Positions 33,311-46,965 of a stretch of DNA of 64,000 bases are shown here, in pieces. Origin of the DNA: Fratercula arctica (taxonomy: Eukaryota > Chordata > Aves > Charadriiformes > Alcidae); NCBI GenBank assembly GCA_947846985.1, contig CANTUZ010000008.1:39202817-39266816 (forward strand), given 5' to 3'. The notes under the pieces are model-generated. The model saw only the letters and a program-made list of their open reading frames with translations, had not been told where the DNA came from and searched no databases. Every line of letters begins with the position of its first letter. Within the stretch, counting starts at the first letter, position 1. Both the position numbers and the translations under genes were made by a program.

Positions 33311-36300
33311 CTGGCTTTACAGCTTTCTAAAGTCAAAGCCACCGCTTCCCAGTACCTCCCGGGACTTTCCGCATACAAGCACCAGTGGGGTGAGGACATC
33401 TTTAGCTAATTTCTGTCAGTGTTGATGAAAAGTCAAATCGCTCCATTACAGTGATTATTCTCAGGCTAACATAAATGTTGAAATGCTCACTTTTACAAGC
33501 ATTTTGTTCCAGTTGCCCAAATTTGCAGACTTCGATACCTGTGCACGTGAAGGCCAGGAGAAAGGAGTTCATCGTGGCTTTTTTATATTCACTATTTGTT
33601 GTCAAGCTGCTTACTTTTGCCTTTGTCCCCATGATACAACTTATGTACACTTTTATACATGCATTTAACCGTAAATGCTTTGTTGTCACTGTCTGTTTCA
33701 AACATCCTTGATTCTAATGCCGTTTTTCTGATGTCCAGTCATCAGACTCACAAGACACTCCAAGATGTTGGAGGAGCCGTTCTTTGTTTTACGCGTCGTC
33801 AGAGATTATAGTAGCTGAGAACTATGAAAACAGCTCTCGTTTCTTTCCCATTTATCCTTACAATGAGAACTGTAGCACAGAAATCCGTGATGGTCAATGG
33901 AGTATCGTATAGAGGAGCATTTTGGGCTCTTCCTCTTTCCACTGCCATCTCTCCGGTAAGAAAAAAAAGCATCATGCAAATGTTAAAGGTTGCTTGTCTG
34001 CCTTTAGGAGGATGGGATGAGACAAAGCCCAGCATCTTTGTGTTCTGGCTGCTCATTCACAATCCATTAGTGTCACTTTTGGTTCTTTCCCGCTCTCCAT
34101 GCGCCGATACTGACCCAGGACCTACCTCAGGTTGATTCCAGTTTCCAGCTTTGTAACGTGCACTAGAAGTACCGCTGAGATTATTTGTATTGGATGGAAA
34201 GACTTCCTCCCTCCTTCCTGAGGTTAAAGCCAGACCAGCTTGGAACCTCCTATTCAGAGCAACCGCTTCTTATCCAAACAGCACCTCCTTCCCAGATGGC
34301 TCTGCAATACGCCATGTGTCCCCAGCTCCTCCGAGGCAGAGGACTCCAGCACTCGGAGTCCTTGGAGAGAACCAAGCTTTTGGTCTCCAGCATCAGCAGA
34401 CACCGTTCCAAAAAACAGAGAAACCTGAAAAGCACGGAAGAAATCAAGCACCTCTTGCCACCAGCCTAATCACATGTAAAGCTGCTAGCCAGAAAACCAT
34501 CCCTGTGGCCAGGCTGCCAGCCCAGGAATTGAGAGATACTGTGCAGCTCCTCCACGCTGCTCGCCTCTACCACTTCCCATCCATTTCCTTCTAGACCGAG
34601 TCAGTCTTCTGAAACAAAAACAGCTCTGTTAAAATACGCCTTTTCCGTTAAATCAATAGAAGCCCTTTCAGTTTATATCCTGGTCATCTAGAACGGCCTA
34701 TTCTGGCCTTTTGGGGAGGGACGAAATTACATCCATAATTAGCCTTTCAAAGAAAAGCAATTACACCAGATGGGAACCAAGGGCTGTTCCCTTCCATGGC
34801 ATTGCAGCACGAGACCTCCCTAAATGTGGGTCAGCAGGAGACAGAGAAAGACAGGTCCTGGAATACCCTGGGCATGCGGTCTGTATGAAAAATGAAATCC
34901 CTTCTGTTTGTCTCAGGTTTGGGGTTGTAACACTTATTTTAGGTATTTAAGTAGTTTCTCCTGTGTAGTTTTCCTTCTCTGTATTATTTATGCTATTAAC
35001 CTTTAACAGACCTTGCAGTAAAGATGGGCATATGGCCCCCCCGTGGTAGACTTGTTTCAGTCGTCGCCTCTACAACACCCTCTTGGGAGGAAGGAGAGAA
35101 GCAGGGAGCGTCCCCAGACGCATGTACTGCAGGAGGGTCCGTGCTCGGGTTCCTGGGCTCATCCTGCTCCAGCAGCCGAGCGCCTGGACCCATGTAAGCC
35201 TCCACATCCCTCGGAAAAGCACCGTGCCTCAGCATGTGACTGCCAGCCCACGGGCTTGTAGCTGTTTTGAAGAAGGGAGTTATCTAAGCGATGCTGCACA
35301 CACGGGGAGACCACATCCTCTGCCATCTCTGGCAGCCTGTCACCTGCGGGGTGTGGAACAGGCAGCACTTAGCACCAGCCCTGTCCTGTCCCTCTGCGGA
35401 GCCAGCACACCTGGAAGTACTTCCGGAACTAAAAAGGACAGAAATCATCTCGCCTTTTCACATACAAGGGAAAAAAAAAGTTGGAAAAAGAGAAAAAGAA
35501 AAAAAAAAAATCCACTAACACTTTTCTTTAAAAGAAATGTCTACTTCTTCAAAAGCTTGAAAAAGACATTCCTTTTCCTTGGAGAAGGAGACTCATTTGC
35601 AGAACACGTCCATTTTCTCCCTGGCTTCAAGGAGAAGGCTGTCGTACGTGTTCAAGTGCTGCTTTCCCTGTAAGGCCAAAGATGGCATTTCCACATCACC
35701 TCTGCCTCCTCCACCTGACCCACTGCAGGGCAGAATGAGATTAAATAAGGCAGCAGGTGGAGTCCCTGTCCTCCAGGGCTGGATGCATTTTCAAAGGTGG
35801 CATCTGCACTTCCATCGCGTGTCCTGGGGTCCGCTTCCCAGCGCTGCACTTTGGGTGAAGTACCGGGACAGGCAATAGCTGGGCGCCCTCTTCCCATGTG
35901 TCCTGGCTGCCTCTGGGGAGAATGCCACCAAGTGTAGATACTACGGTAGCATCACTGCGTCATTCGGTCCAGCCTCACATGCCTCCCAGCCGACCCATTT
36001 AGATCCTGCCACATTGCTTCCCAAACTTCCAGTAAAATGGAGGAGGCGAGCTCCATCCCAGTACCAGCACTGGTGATCAGCTTATTCCTTGGTGCAGAAA
36101 GAAGGCATGACCAGGCTGCCAGGAGAAGGATTCCCTGTGCCACCTCAGAGCAGGGCTCCCATCCCCACCTCTCGCCTCCGAGTGAAATAAATGGCACAAG
36201 CAAAGATAATCAGCACGACTCTGCTGCTACCCGTTACCGTAAGTCTCCCTGGTTCTGCTGAAGTCCTGAGATGTGTAAAGATTCCCCAGAGGTCGTTTTG

Positions 36301-38579
36301 GGGCAAAAACAATGCAGCAGGCTGCGCCACAAGCCTGACAGATCCTGAAGGAAGAAGCCACGTGTGGGTTCTCCCCCTGAGCAATGGATGTCTGCTGGAA
36401 AGTCTACCACAGACAAGGGCTGGAGCAGGGACCACCAGGCAAAGTGTTTCTCCTGCACACCAGACCTTACTGCCCAACTGGCTTGATCATGGCAGGGGGG
36501 AAACCCTACAATGCCAGTGTCTCTGGGGCCAGACCCCTTGGGACTTCTTGCCTGATGCTCCTAATCACTATCACAAGCCAAAAAAAAAAAAAAAAAACAC
36601 CACAAAGGTGAAACCACCTGGGATGGAAAAAATACCACCTTGCAGGGACAAGCGCGCGCTCCCCGCACGTCTGAACACACGTTTTGCTACATACACACAA
36701 CCGAGAGCCTCAGGGGCTCAAAATAGCACCTGAGCACACAAGTGACCTGCAAAAGCAGCCAAAAAAAATCAGTTTTCAGCCCGTTCCTGGGCACGCAACA
36801 AAGTCAAGTCTGTGGGAGCCAGTGCAACATAAAATAAGGCTAACCCATGCAACCTCTGCTTCGCAAGTCATAAATCTGGGGTGGAATTTCTTTCCCTTTT
36901 CTTCTTGGTAAGCGTTTCCCTTCTGTGGATGCAATCGGAGGCCAGGCTGCCATCGTCTCAGGTTGGGATTTGGGTAGGAGGGGGAGCTAATCCTTTTTTC
37001 ATCACATTAAATTAAACTATAAACTATAGCTTTTAATTCCTTCTAATTAAATTTCTCACTGGGAAGCGGAAATGTTATTTCTTAATATTTTTTCACAAAA
37101 CATGGCAGGAAGCGCTTTGGAAAAGGCATGCCTCGGTGTCGCAGGCGGCTCTCCGGGGCGTCGTGGGACATGCCTGGGGCTCTCTGAGAGCTGAAGACCA
37201 CTCCACCTCTGGCAGCTCCCGAGTCCATCACAAGAACTAGACTGACTCACTTCTACACCTGCATTCAGAGCCCGGGAAGAGGGGAGAGTGCAAATTCAGC
37301 TGAGACTGGGTCCAGCCGTCTAAAATATGCAAGGTCCCAAAGCTGGCCCACCCCCTTGGACTCTTCTGGCAGAGGAGGATGCGTTCCCAAAAGCCCTTGG
37401 AACACCCAAACAAGGCTTTCCACAGCCAGGGTCCTGCCCTCTTCTGCAACCACAGCAAGCAGTGTCAGGCTGCGGTGGTTGTCTCCTCGGTGGATGGATC
37501 CAAGGTGCTTTGGGGAATAAAAAAATAAAAGAAAAATCATTAGGGCTTTTTAATTTTTAAAGCAAAGCTGTTTGGGAGCCCAGTTTCAATTAGCTTTCAA
37601 TGGGCTGCATCCCCTAAATCATGTAGGGGCTGGCTGGGTGGCTTACAAATGCCAAGCTTTTCTCTACTGACACAGAAATATAGCCAGCGCTTTGCAATTC
37701 TAAAGCATTTAAAAGTAATTGGCATTTTCCCCTTTACGTTCCAAGATGTGCTCATGGGAAGTAACCCAATAGGCAAGAGACTGTCTCCAGGGCCTCTGAA
37801 CTATTCTGGCTTCATGGAGGAAGAAATCCAATACAGCAAATTGCAGCGAGGAGTCAGTCAAAAACAAGAGCAGGCTACAAAGGAAGCAACGTGTCCCTCT
37901 CAGTCCTCCTGGCTCAGCGAGCAGAAAGAGTTTCCATCTGCTCTTCAGATCCCCGGCAGCACAGCAACCCAGTATCACCGAGCCAGACCAGAGGGAGCTA
38001 CAGCAACACCGGGCACCAGCTCAACGGGGTGGAGAAACCCAGGTCTGACGCAAGGACACGTGCGCCAGGGCTGCATTGGAGGCGTTGTGTGCTGGGTTGC
38101 ACACATGTGATCAGGACTTTCAGGTTTCAAGGTAAAAATAATGATGCTGGTGTTCCCTTTGCCCAAGCTGGTGAGTATAATGAGATGTGAACGGCGGTAG
38201 AACTGCCTTCCCCAGTCAGCAGGCAGCCTGTAGCCACAGTTTGGGAAGAGACAAACCACACAGCATTAACCTCTGAGGCTGGAATACAAACACTCCAGTG
38301 CTGGCTCCTGGCAAGAGCTACTCGTTTGCAAAACTGTTAATTCCACATCTACATGCCTCCAAGTATAACCATGTCCCATCAGAAACCAGACCAAGAGTGA
38401 GCTTTGCCCCTGAGCAAGCTGGTTGAATCAGATAACCTGTCTCCATCTGGAGGGTACCAGCGGGGAGGGAGAATTTGGGGAAGGAGGAGTGTGCAGAGCC
38501 TCCTACCTCAGAGCATCCATCTTTGTGATGGGTGAGAAACCCTGGCAGATAGCCTCCATGAGATGGAGGTTCTCTTGTA
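33311..38579. other. Intergenic, no gene recognised
   Basis: Mixed-GC unique sequence with A-rich runs (35470-35510, an 18-base A run near 36580-36597) and an AT-rich homeodomain-like cluster near 36985-37060. The open frames at 35083-35673 and 36191-36733 show no family resemblance and run through poly-A. Confidence 0.5.
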
Positions 38580-38692
38580 GAATCACAGAATCATAGAATG
38601 TGTTGGGTTGGAAGGGACCTTTAAAGGCCATCTAGTCCAACCCCCCTGCAGTAAGCAGGGACATCTTCAACTAGATCAGAGTTACCTGATCT
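38580..38692 (-). mobile_element. CR1 3'-end fragment
   Basis: The plus strand starts with AATCACAGAATCATAGAATG, then GTTGGGTTGGAAGGGACC, CATCTAGTCCAACCCCCC and GGGACATCTTCAACTAGATC. This is the complement of a well-preserved CR1 3' terminus. Confidence 0.95.
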
Positions 38693-41600
38693 TGGAGCCG
38701 AGGTGTGGGATCTGAGACCGAAGGACTTGCAAACTCATGGGTGGGTGAGCCAAATCTCACAACTTCAGACACCGGCAAAGCAAACAGCTTTACCTGAGCT
38801 TTCTGGCCCAAGGCTACTCTTGAAGGCAATGCCGAGAAATGAGCTTTTCTCGGGAGCCCTGTTTTTGAGCTCAGCCTGGCAATGAGGTGAATTAAAGAAT
38901 GCTCAAGAAGTGGGCTGAATCTAGAAGCAGCTTCGATCGACGGCGTATTTGGACTCCTGGCACCGGTGTCTCCGGAATTGAGGGGTGAGGTCCCAGGTGA
39001 GCAGGGGGTCCCTCAGAACCACAGTTGAGCCCTCCAGTACCTAAAACTCCATCCGAGTCCCATTCCACACACTTCAACCCTTGAGAATTCCTTTCCCCTC
39101 CAACGCTGAACACAGAACTAAGCTTCTTCCATTCCCACCCTAGGGAACAGTCTCCAACACCCAGAGCACTCACTAATGTCCTCAGATGGAGACACCTCTG
39201 AGCTCAACCCCACCATCCCCTTCCAGCCTCCTCTCCCCCTGGACCTGAGTCCTGCTGATCTGGTGAGGTCCCGTTGCCCCATCCGTATGTCCCTGGCTGG
39301 CTAGCTGCTGTGTTTGGGAATCCTGCCAGCAGCTCCACCTTTTCATCCAAGAAACATTCCCCAGCCTTAACCCAGAGGGGCTGGCAGCCACCTCCTGACC
39401 TGCACAAGAGAGGAATGTCAGGCACGTCGTGAAATGCAAGTCCTGCTTCCCAGACCTGTCAGGCTCCATTAGCGCCAGAGGGGCCTGACAATGTAAGGGC
39501 ACCAGCAAAGCTCTCCTTGCTAATGAACCACCCGCAAGCTGAACCGCAAGCCCAAGGCACGGGCAAGGCACTGCGTACAAGAGAGATGCAGGCAAACGTG
39601 CGCACACAGACATTCTTCTCTAGCCATTTTCAGAGAGGCTCCTTTCCCCTACACGAGGCACAGCCGTTTATTTGCTTTCACGATGCCGCATCCTCAATCT
39701 GCCCTTAAAATTAAACCAAGCCTCAGCTCCAAGGCAGTAGCTTTGTTCCATCATCCTGGAAAACAAGGCAATCCTAGACAGAGAGCCAGCTAAGACTGCA
39801 GGAGACTTTAGACACGTTATTAAGCCCTAACACTAACCAGTTCTTGTTTAAAGTGGTATTTGATGCAGAAGGCATAAGAAATCAGTGCATAAAGATGCAA
39901 GAAGCCATTCCTAAGGTCTCCCAGGAACCAAATCAGTGTCTCCAACCCCAGGTTTATATAAGCCCTGAACTTTCCACCCTGACTCAGGGGACAGTCACTC
40001 CTAACGCAAGGACAGATGAACGCATGGGTCACGCCACCACGTGAAGAGCACGCAGCACCCATCAGCACCCATCAGCACCCATCATCAGCAGACAAGGAGA
40101 AGGGGTCTGGTGAAGGGAACTTGGTGAAATGGAGTAGCTGAGGGAAAGGAAAAGTCGTAATTTAAATCCTGTTTAACCCAGGGCAGAGCAAAGTTACTTC
40201 ATGTCCCTAGAGAACACCTGAAACACCCTGCTACTGGTCTCCTCCTACTGCTTTCCTGCCAGCTCCACGCTCCAGCAGCGCTGCGCTGGAGGGAGGTCTT
40301 GTCTGTGGATGCAGAAGGGGAGTGAGAGAGGCAGAGGACTGGTAACAAATCTCTCTGCGGTTTTAAAGGATAGCTTCTAGCAGTGGCAACGGAAGCACCA
40401 AGGGACCAGGGGCTCACCTCATGGGGTCACACACCAGCTAAGCAGGGGGCTGAGCAATCCAAACAAACCTGTATTTTTGGATGCAATTAGTTAAAGGGAG
40501 AAGGGAGGGAGCATTCAAACTGCTCTGGAGTTATATATTGACAATGCAGGCTTGCACCATCAGTTCTGGGCTCTGGGCATTCTGGTGGACACCCTGAACC
40601 CCTTTTCCTTCACGTGATGAGCCCCAGGACACAGTGGACAGGCTCCAACCCTGGGTGAGAAGCAATGCACAGTAGCAGAGGGTGGCAATGCAGGGCTGGG
40701 TCACCGCAAGAGTCCTGCTTCTCTGGACTACCCAGACTACCCAGAATATTGCTTCACCATTTAAGTTCATATATTTAAATAAGTGACAATTCAAAAAGCA
40801 AAGAGCATAGTGTCATGTGCTGTTAAGAATAAATCAGAATATTTCTCCTATTCCTTCACAAGTCCCCTACTTCCTCTCCACCCCCATCAAAACCCCATGC
40901 AGCAAAGCATCCTGCCCTTTAAAATGTCTGTATTTAACATATTAAATACTCACGCTATTTGGTAGCGATCCATTTGCTGGGTTTTTCGAGGTCCAGATAC
41001 CAGAAAAAGAAACCAAGAAATAAAAACCCTACAGATCTGCCAATCAAAGAAGGAAAAAAAAGGACACTAGGACTTCACACACAATCCGAACAGCATGGGA
41101 GGAGAAGATGTGCTCATAAAAATCTTGAGAGAAGAGCCTTGCAGGGGACTAAAGCCCTCTGCGCTCAATGCAGTGTCACACAGTTGCGGCTACGCTAATA
41201 CACTTCACAGATTTAGGAATAAGTGAAGCTGGACTCTAATGTGCAGTACACTCAAGAGGTCATTAGGAAAACAGTACAGACATCTGCAGTTAACTAAAAA
41301 AAAAAAAATCAGTGGAATTATTCATGTACCGAAAGTTACAGGACCATGCATTTGGGAGGAAACAGGTACTTAAACTAATCCTTTCCAAATGAACATATGC
41401 AATAAAAATGGAATTAACACCTGTGCAGATAAAATACTTCTGTTCCCTTACACGGTGATGCTCGTAGTGCACTTTCAGTTGTTCCTAATAAGATTCCCGA
41501 TAGCTCTGAAAACATGACATCATCTCTGTAATGGTGCAAGGAACCACAAGTTAGACAAGGCTTTGCTTCTTGATCTTGTGCCATTGTTTTGTAGATAATT

Positions 41601-41854
41601 TTCCCTGTTAATAACGGACAGGATTCAGGAACCTTCTGACCGGCAGGAGTTTGGAACTTTTTTTTTTTAAGGAGGCAAAAGAAGTATCTAATACCCATTT
41701 TTCATGACAACGCATTCAAAAGTAACCTCAGTGGAAATGAGGAGGTGGTGGTGAACTGGCTCAGAGACTGTGCTCAACAGGCCAGGGAGGGAAAGAGGGC
41801 TGCGAAGACCTGGGAAGTGAGTAACAGCAGTTCACATCTAAACAAACAAGTTAT
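38693..41854. other. Intergenic, no gene recognised
   Basis: Unique-looking sequence downstream of TRAF3IP1. A CAGCACCCATC unit is repeated three times at about 40056-40090. No coding or RNA gene recognised. Confidence 0.55.
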
Positions 41855-41860
41855 TTTAAT
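41855..41860 (-). terminator. Candidate TRAF3IP1 poly(A) signal
   Basis: An ATTAAA hexamer on the minus strand about 235 bases after the stop codon, followed within 30 bases by a GT-rich stretch (CTTGTTTGTTTAGATGTG) suited to cleavage-factor binding. A closer ATTAAA only 10 bases after the stop is less likely to be used. No AATAAA was found in this interval. Confidence 0.35.
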
Positions 41861-42093
41861 AGCTCTGCAACTTGAGCATTCAAATGAATATAATTTTATC
41901 CCGAATCATATCAACATCTATAGATCAATGCAATAATGGGATTTTATACAATTTTTAGGCTTCTGGTCCCTAAACATTTTATATCTAAACAAGGCATATC
42001 TTAGTTTTTCTCCTCTATTTTGGGTTTGGTTTTTTTTTTTTTTGGTAGGAATGTCACTCAGTCCCAAGGCTTTTTCTTTTTAATTCCTCTTCT

Positions 42094-42259
42094 TCACCTT
42101 CTTGAAGACAGGTTTATGCTAAGAACCATCCTTCGGATTTTTTCTTCGTTCTTTAAAATATTAGCTTTTACAGCACAGATCTTGTCTTGCTGGTCTTTAA
42201 TCAATTGTTCCAGTTCAGCCAGATCAGCTTTTAATGGTTCTACAGCACTGTCCGTGATG
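42094..42259 (-). CDS. TRAF3IP1: TRAF3IP1 last coding exon and stop
   Basis: One hundred and sixty-six bases: one base completing a Ser codon, 54 codons and TGA at 42096-42094. It encodes [40 protein letters not shown] and [14 protein letters not shown]. The end matches human (MVYSINLTSRR) closely. The acceptor is CTCTTTCAG. The codon split over the junction reads AGC (Ser), where human has Arg (QRITD). A T-rich stretch follows the stop on the minus-strand template. Confidence 0.97.
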
Positions 42260-42666
42260 CTGAAAGAGACACAAAGAGCGTAATGTTAATGGAAACATTA
42301 TGCTGCTTCTGTCTCCCAGAAAGTACATTTAATACCTGAAAGTCTGCAAAGAATTTAAGTGGTGCCCACCCTTCCTGAAAGAAAAGTTAAGAATAAGAAG
42401 CACAAAAGCATAGCTGACAACACGGACAGAGAATAATGCTGTTCAAGAGAGATCCCCCACAACTCAACAGGAAACAGTCCCTTCTTGGTTAATCCAGCTT
42501 TTCTGCTAAAATCTCTTTCCTTTGCAGTTATTTCACCCCACCCTATGTATAGGCCAAGGACTTCTTTCATGTTACCCAGTCAAAAGCTGCAACCACCTGG
42601 CCCAGGGGTGAAGCAGGATGTCCCTAACTCTGTGGGACAAAACACAGCAAGGACCATCCACCAGAA

Positions 42667-42818
42667 GTGGATGCCCCATTTTTGGAAGGGTTCAAAGATG
42701 GGTTGGATGGGGCTTTGAGCAACCTGATCTAGTGAAAGATGTACCTGCCCACAGCAGAGGGGTTGGACTACATGATCTTTAAAGGTCCCTTCCAACCCAA
42801 ACCTTTCTATTATTCTAA
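42667..42818 (+). mobile_element. CR1 3'-end fragment in the last TRAF3IP1 intron
   Basis: GTGGATGCCCCATTTTTGGA, then GGTTGGATGGGGCTTTGAGC, AACCTGATCTAGTG, GGTTGGACTACATGATCTTT and AAGGTCCCTTCCAACCC with a decayed tail. Antisense to the gene. The left limit may extend about 70 bases further. Confidence 0.93.
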
Positions 42819-44939
42819 GGACACCCACCTTTTACAGGGGTGCCTGGGTCCTACCATGATACACAGGGTAACAGCCATCCCTCTGGGCCTCATCGCAAGA
42901 GCTTAAATGAGAGAAGGACATGGCAGAGGGGGACAAAGACAACTGCTGTGGAGGTTGCTGGCCTGCTACCAGCTATTTCTTGCAATAAACCAGCAAGCCA
43001 GCAGCAAGACACCAGCAGCGGCCAGCAGCACCAAGCTGCAGCAGGTAGATATCTGAGAAAAGGCCAGGTACATGAAAACGGACCCAGCGCTAGCTGCTGA
43101 CAAGGGCAGGCAATCCCACACTAATCGGAAATTTAATAAACCCCATGCTAATAAACCACAAGTACACTGACGCATCTTAAGTGAATGCGGCTGTTTTGGC
43201 TTTAAAACAAATGTGCCCCTTTCTGTAATGCTTTGCTGATCTTCAGGAACACTGCTCAGCCAGGGAAATGACAGACCGAACTAGCCTGCTGTCATTCTGA
43301 ATTACACAGTTGTTTTGAGGGCTCATTAGCTAAAGTCCGCGTCTCAAAATCATTTAGCTTTCCCCTCCTTTCGACCACATTAGCATAAATCACAAAAAGC
43401 GTCGCTAGAAGCTGCACTAACATTTCCCCAATGGGGATCCTTCAATTGTCTTTCACAGAAGCAAAGAAAACAAAGACATGCATCCAAATTCCAGTACATA
43501 TGGGAAGCATTGTCTTCTTCATGTCTGATACTCTGTAATTCTTTCCTGAAGGATCGGACATGACTTAGCACGACGCTGTTCTGATCGGGATCTCATACAA
43601 AACCTTGTGAAGTGCTGGGATACGCTCGTGAGAGGGAAGCGAGCAGCTCTGCTGAAGGGATGCTAGTCTGCCCGCAGTCTCCCACGAAACAGCCGGCTGT
43701 TGTAAAGCTTGGCATGACATAAATCCGCAAGGAAAAATCGGCCGGGCAGTTCCTTCTTCCCACTCCCTCTCTCCCTCTGCACCAACGTCAAGGAGAGAGT
43801 CTTGTCCTCAGTACGCTTTGCCTGGGAACTCAGGGGACATACAAAGCCAGCAAAGCATGTGGAGTCACCGTGCTGGGAAACCAGCTGAAGGATAAATGAC
43901 TTGTTTGGCAAGGCCGAAGTGGACGCACTGAGTAAGCACATGCCTGCAGAAAGGCCCGAGACTTGCTCCCTGTCGCTAGGTGTGATGCAAAGGCGAGTGA
44001 GTCAATGCCTCAGTTTCTCCGACTGTAAAATAAAGCCCAACAGCATTTCCTTTCTCTCTGCAGAGGTGGTACATTCAGAGCCCAACCAGAGTGTTAAAGC
44101 TTGTCAAGGTTTTGGGATAGAAGGTGCTATGTAAGTGCCAGGAATTAACATCATTACACTTTATATGTGAACCAAAGCCCTAATTCCCACCCCAGCCAGT
44201 GGACTAAGCCAGCAGCTGTAAATTTCCGACATTTAACACATTGCTACCTACCAAGATAGGACTTAGCTAAGAATACCACACATACTTGCTCCTGCCTGAA
44301 TGAAGCACATGGATTCAAGGAGCAGCAAATCTATCTAGGCTGACTGTGAATCCAAGAAGATCGGTAGCTAGCTCATGTTTAAGATCAGGACACACAACTG
44401 GAAGGGACATTCTGTTTTCAAGGAGCATAAAGACACATTGGTGAGAGAAGTAAGGCCAAAGAAATTGTTTCTAAGGTTGACCTCCTTGTTTCTCTTATGC
44501 ACGTCAGCTTTACTCACATGGCTTTCCAACGTTTTTTAACCTTGCATAGACAACAACAACTGTAGAACACGCTGAATTCAATGGCACAAAGCCAGCAGGT
44601 TGTGATTCCGGAACCCACTGTCAGTCTGGATTCAAAAACTAGTTTGTTTACTAAGCTCTTCCCTCACTGCTCCTTATATATTTGTGAGAAGAGAACAAAA
44701 CATCGAGCCCCCTCACCTTGCATAATAAACATTTGCATCTCTGCTGTCACGGACATTGTGTGAAATTGAGATGAAAAGACCGTAAGACTTTTAACACTTC
44801 AAAAACCAATTCAGACTGCAAAAAAAAAAAAATTCCCCAAACCACAAATCTGCTTTGAAAAGTGAGCAAAACTCTCCCTTCTCCTAAAAGCAGAAATTTG
44901 TCTTGAGAGATAAATCAAACTCTCCCTGACCACACTCAC

Positions 44940-45163
44940 CTTTGCTCTTTCTGTAGAGCTTCTGCATGCTGTCTGTTCTCCTGCCGCCACATCTGCAACT
45001 CGTTCTTCATGGCATCCATGTCTTCCTGAATGTAATCCATGATCCTGCCAAGCGTAAGGGCACTCCGGCACAGAGTCTGGATAGAGACCTGAAACTTCTC
45101 AATTTCTTTGGCTACCAAGTCTCGCTCTTTCTTCCTAGCTGCCTCCGATACAAAGGGCTTCTC
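44940..45163 (-). CDS. TRAF3IP1: TRAF3IP1 exon: C-terminal coiled coil
   Basis: Two hundred and twenty-four bases (74 codons plus two bases). The acceptor is TTCCGTTAG and the donor is CAAAG|GTGAGT. It encodes [20 protein letters not shown], then [40 protein letters not shown] and [14 protein letters not shown]. It matches the human IFT54 coiled coil at most positions. This helix pairs with IFT20 inside IFT-B. This is the best-conserved exon in the window and the strongest evidence for the gene. Confidence 0.98.
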
Positions 45164-46931
45164 CTAACGGAAAGCACGAATAAGAGAGCAAGTATCAGAA
45201 GTAGGAAAAACGTTTGTTGCACGTGAGGCATGGAATGAAGAATGTTTTAGAGCCTGCTAACTGTGAAGTATCAGAGGAAATGTTTATGACCTTCTACAAT
45301 AAAAGAGAAGAAATAAAGCCACAGTCTAGCAACGGTTGAGCAGGAAGCATACCGTATCCAGGTCATCACTGCTACAAAACTGTGCAACAGCATCAGCAAT
45401 ATTAAATTGCTTTTCATTTGATCACAGATCATAAGTAGACAAAAGTAAAATTAGTATCTGATCCCATAAATTACCTCACTGATGTTCTCATTCTCAACAT
45501 GATCTTTCCCAAAGCAGTGGGTGTAAGGGGTGGAAAACTTCTTTCACATTCAATCATGGTTTATTTCAACCTATTTCCATATATTGAAAGGGAAATTTCT
45601 GTGGCTTAATGTGGCATTATTAAACAGAAGCTCTCAACAGACACGTAATACGTTTGTTATCAAGCTGCTGCTGCTGCCACTGGCTGCCAATGCGTTCACT
45701 GTGTAAATGGCACATCCATCCATCCATCCATCCTCCCACCCATTGTCCGCTGCACACTATGCGGCGAGGCTGGACTGTCACGGCCATCACTCCAGAGCCC
45801 TGCACTAGGACTTGGTGGATCGGCATTTACTCAATACTGCTGCAAGTCACAGGGCATGACGACACTGAAAAAAAGGTCACGTTGAACTCTCAAGGAAGGC
45901 GATTACAAAACCTGAAAGGCAGTAATTTGGAGAAGTAGAAGCATCCCCGCTCATCATGTTACAGGCTACCACACCGTGAACATTCATTGGACCTGCTTGT
46001 CGTAGTCTCTTACTGCTACTTAGGAGCTTATGAAGAGCACAGCTTCCTTCTAGTTCTCTAAATCGCTCCTTTCAAGATGCTTCTCTCCCTCCCCTGCCTG
46101 TATCTGGATTTCCAGCTCCTAATGCTGGTCCTAATAATAGCACTTCATGCTGCACAGCTAAAAGAGACGGTGGTTATTCCATGCCTTGTACTTCTGTTAA
46201 CAGTGGTTGTAAAATCATGCAGGCTGCAGATGTGGCCTCAATAAACTCCACTGCTCGAAACTAATTTGCTCTTGTGCTCACTTCCCTCGTGTGCAGCCAG
46301 CAGTCTCTGTGGTCAGTCTCCCGAAGCCTCCCAGCTTACTGCACGTTGAATACAGGGAAAGTGCTCGCTAAAGCGGCGAAGTCACGAAGAGCAAAAGGAT
46401 GCCATAAAAAGAGCAGTGATGCCACATTACTAACACACTGTAATAATCTTATTCCAGGAAAGCCTTCCCTGAAAACAACAATCACCATTAAAGAAAAATC
46501 TGCTGGTTTTTTTTTTCCTCCCCCATCAAGAACAACAACCTAACTTTTCTTTCTTTCCAAGAGCCCTACAGGTCGAATTCCCAAACGGAGTTTTTCCTTT
46601 AAGACACACACAGCTTTAAGTAAAGTTTATTTAAAGTCATTTTGGTCATTTAATGTATGCCGGAAAACTAGAAAGGTCTTTCTCTACCACCCCAACCGCA
46701 ACATCAACCAATTGCTCAGGGGAGTTCCTAGCGGCTAGATAAAGACAGAGGTGGCAGTGTGCTTCTCTCTCGTGCTGGGACACCGAATCTGCCACCCTGT
46801 CCCCTCCTGCCCTCCTACCCAATTGGCCCGTCTTCCTGTGCGAGCTGTGGGCTGTTTGTTCAGCTGCATTTGGCGGCAGCAGGGACTACTGCCAAACACA
46901 TTTCAGCAGCCCTTGGCTTACCGATGAACTC

Positions 46932-46965
46932 AGATATATATATATATAGAGAGATATATATATAA
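46932..46965. repeat. (TA)n microsatellite
   Basis: Alternating T and A interrupted by GAGAGA, followed by a T-rich run. Simple repeat in the TRAF3IP1 intron. Confidence 0.9.

Noticed and set aside
31786..33425. Two predicted peptides on opposite strands sharing the same first 52 residues (starting MLPGSQLSIPVHRSVKKG)
   Set aside because: The identity is caused by the young inverted repeat, not by conserved coding. There is no family resemblance and no third copy.
36191..36733. 180-codon plus-strand open frame
   Set aside because: It runs through an 18-base A run, has no family resemblance or splice structure, and is probably chance in GC-rich sequence.
46565..46590. tRNA B-box-like string (GGTCGAATTCCC)
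   Set aside because: It differs from the GGTTCRANNCC consensus and no A-box or cloverleaf arms surround it.
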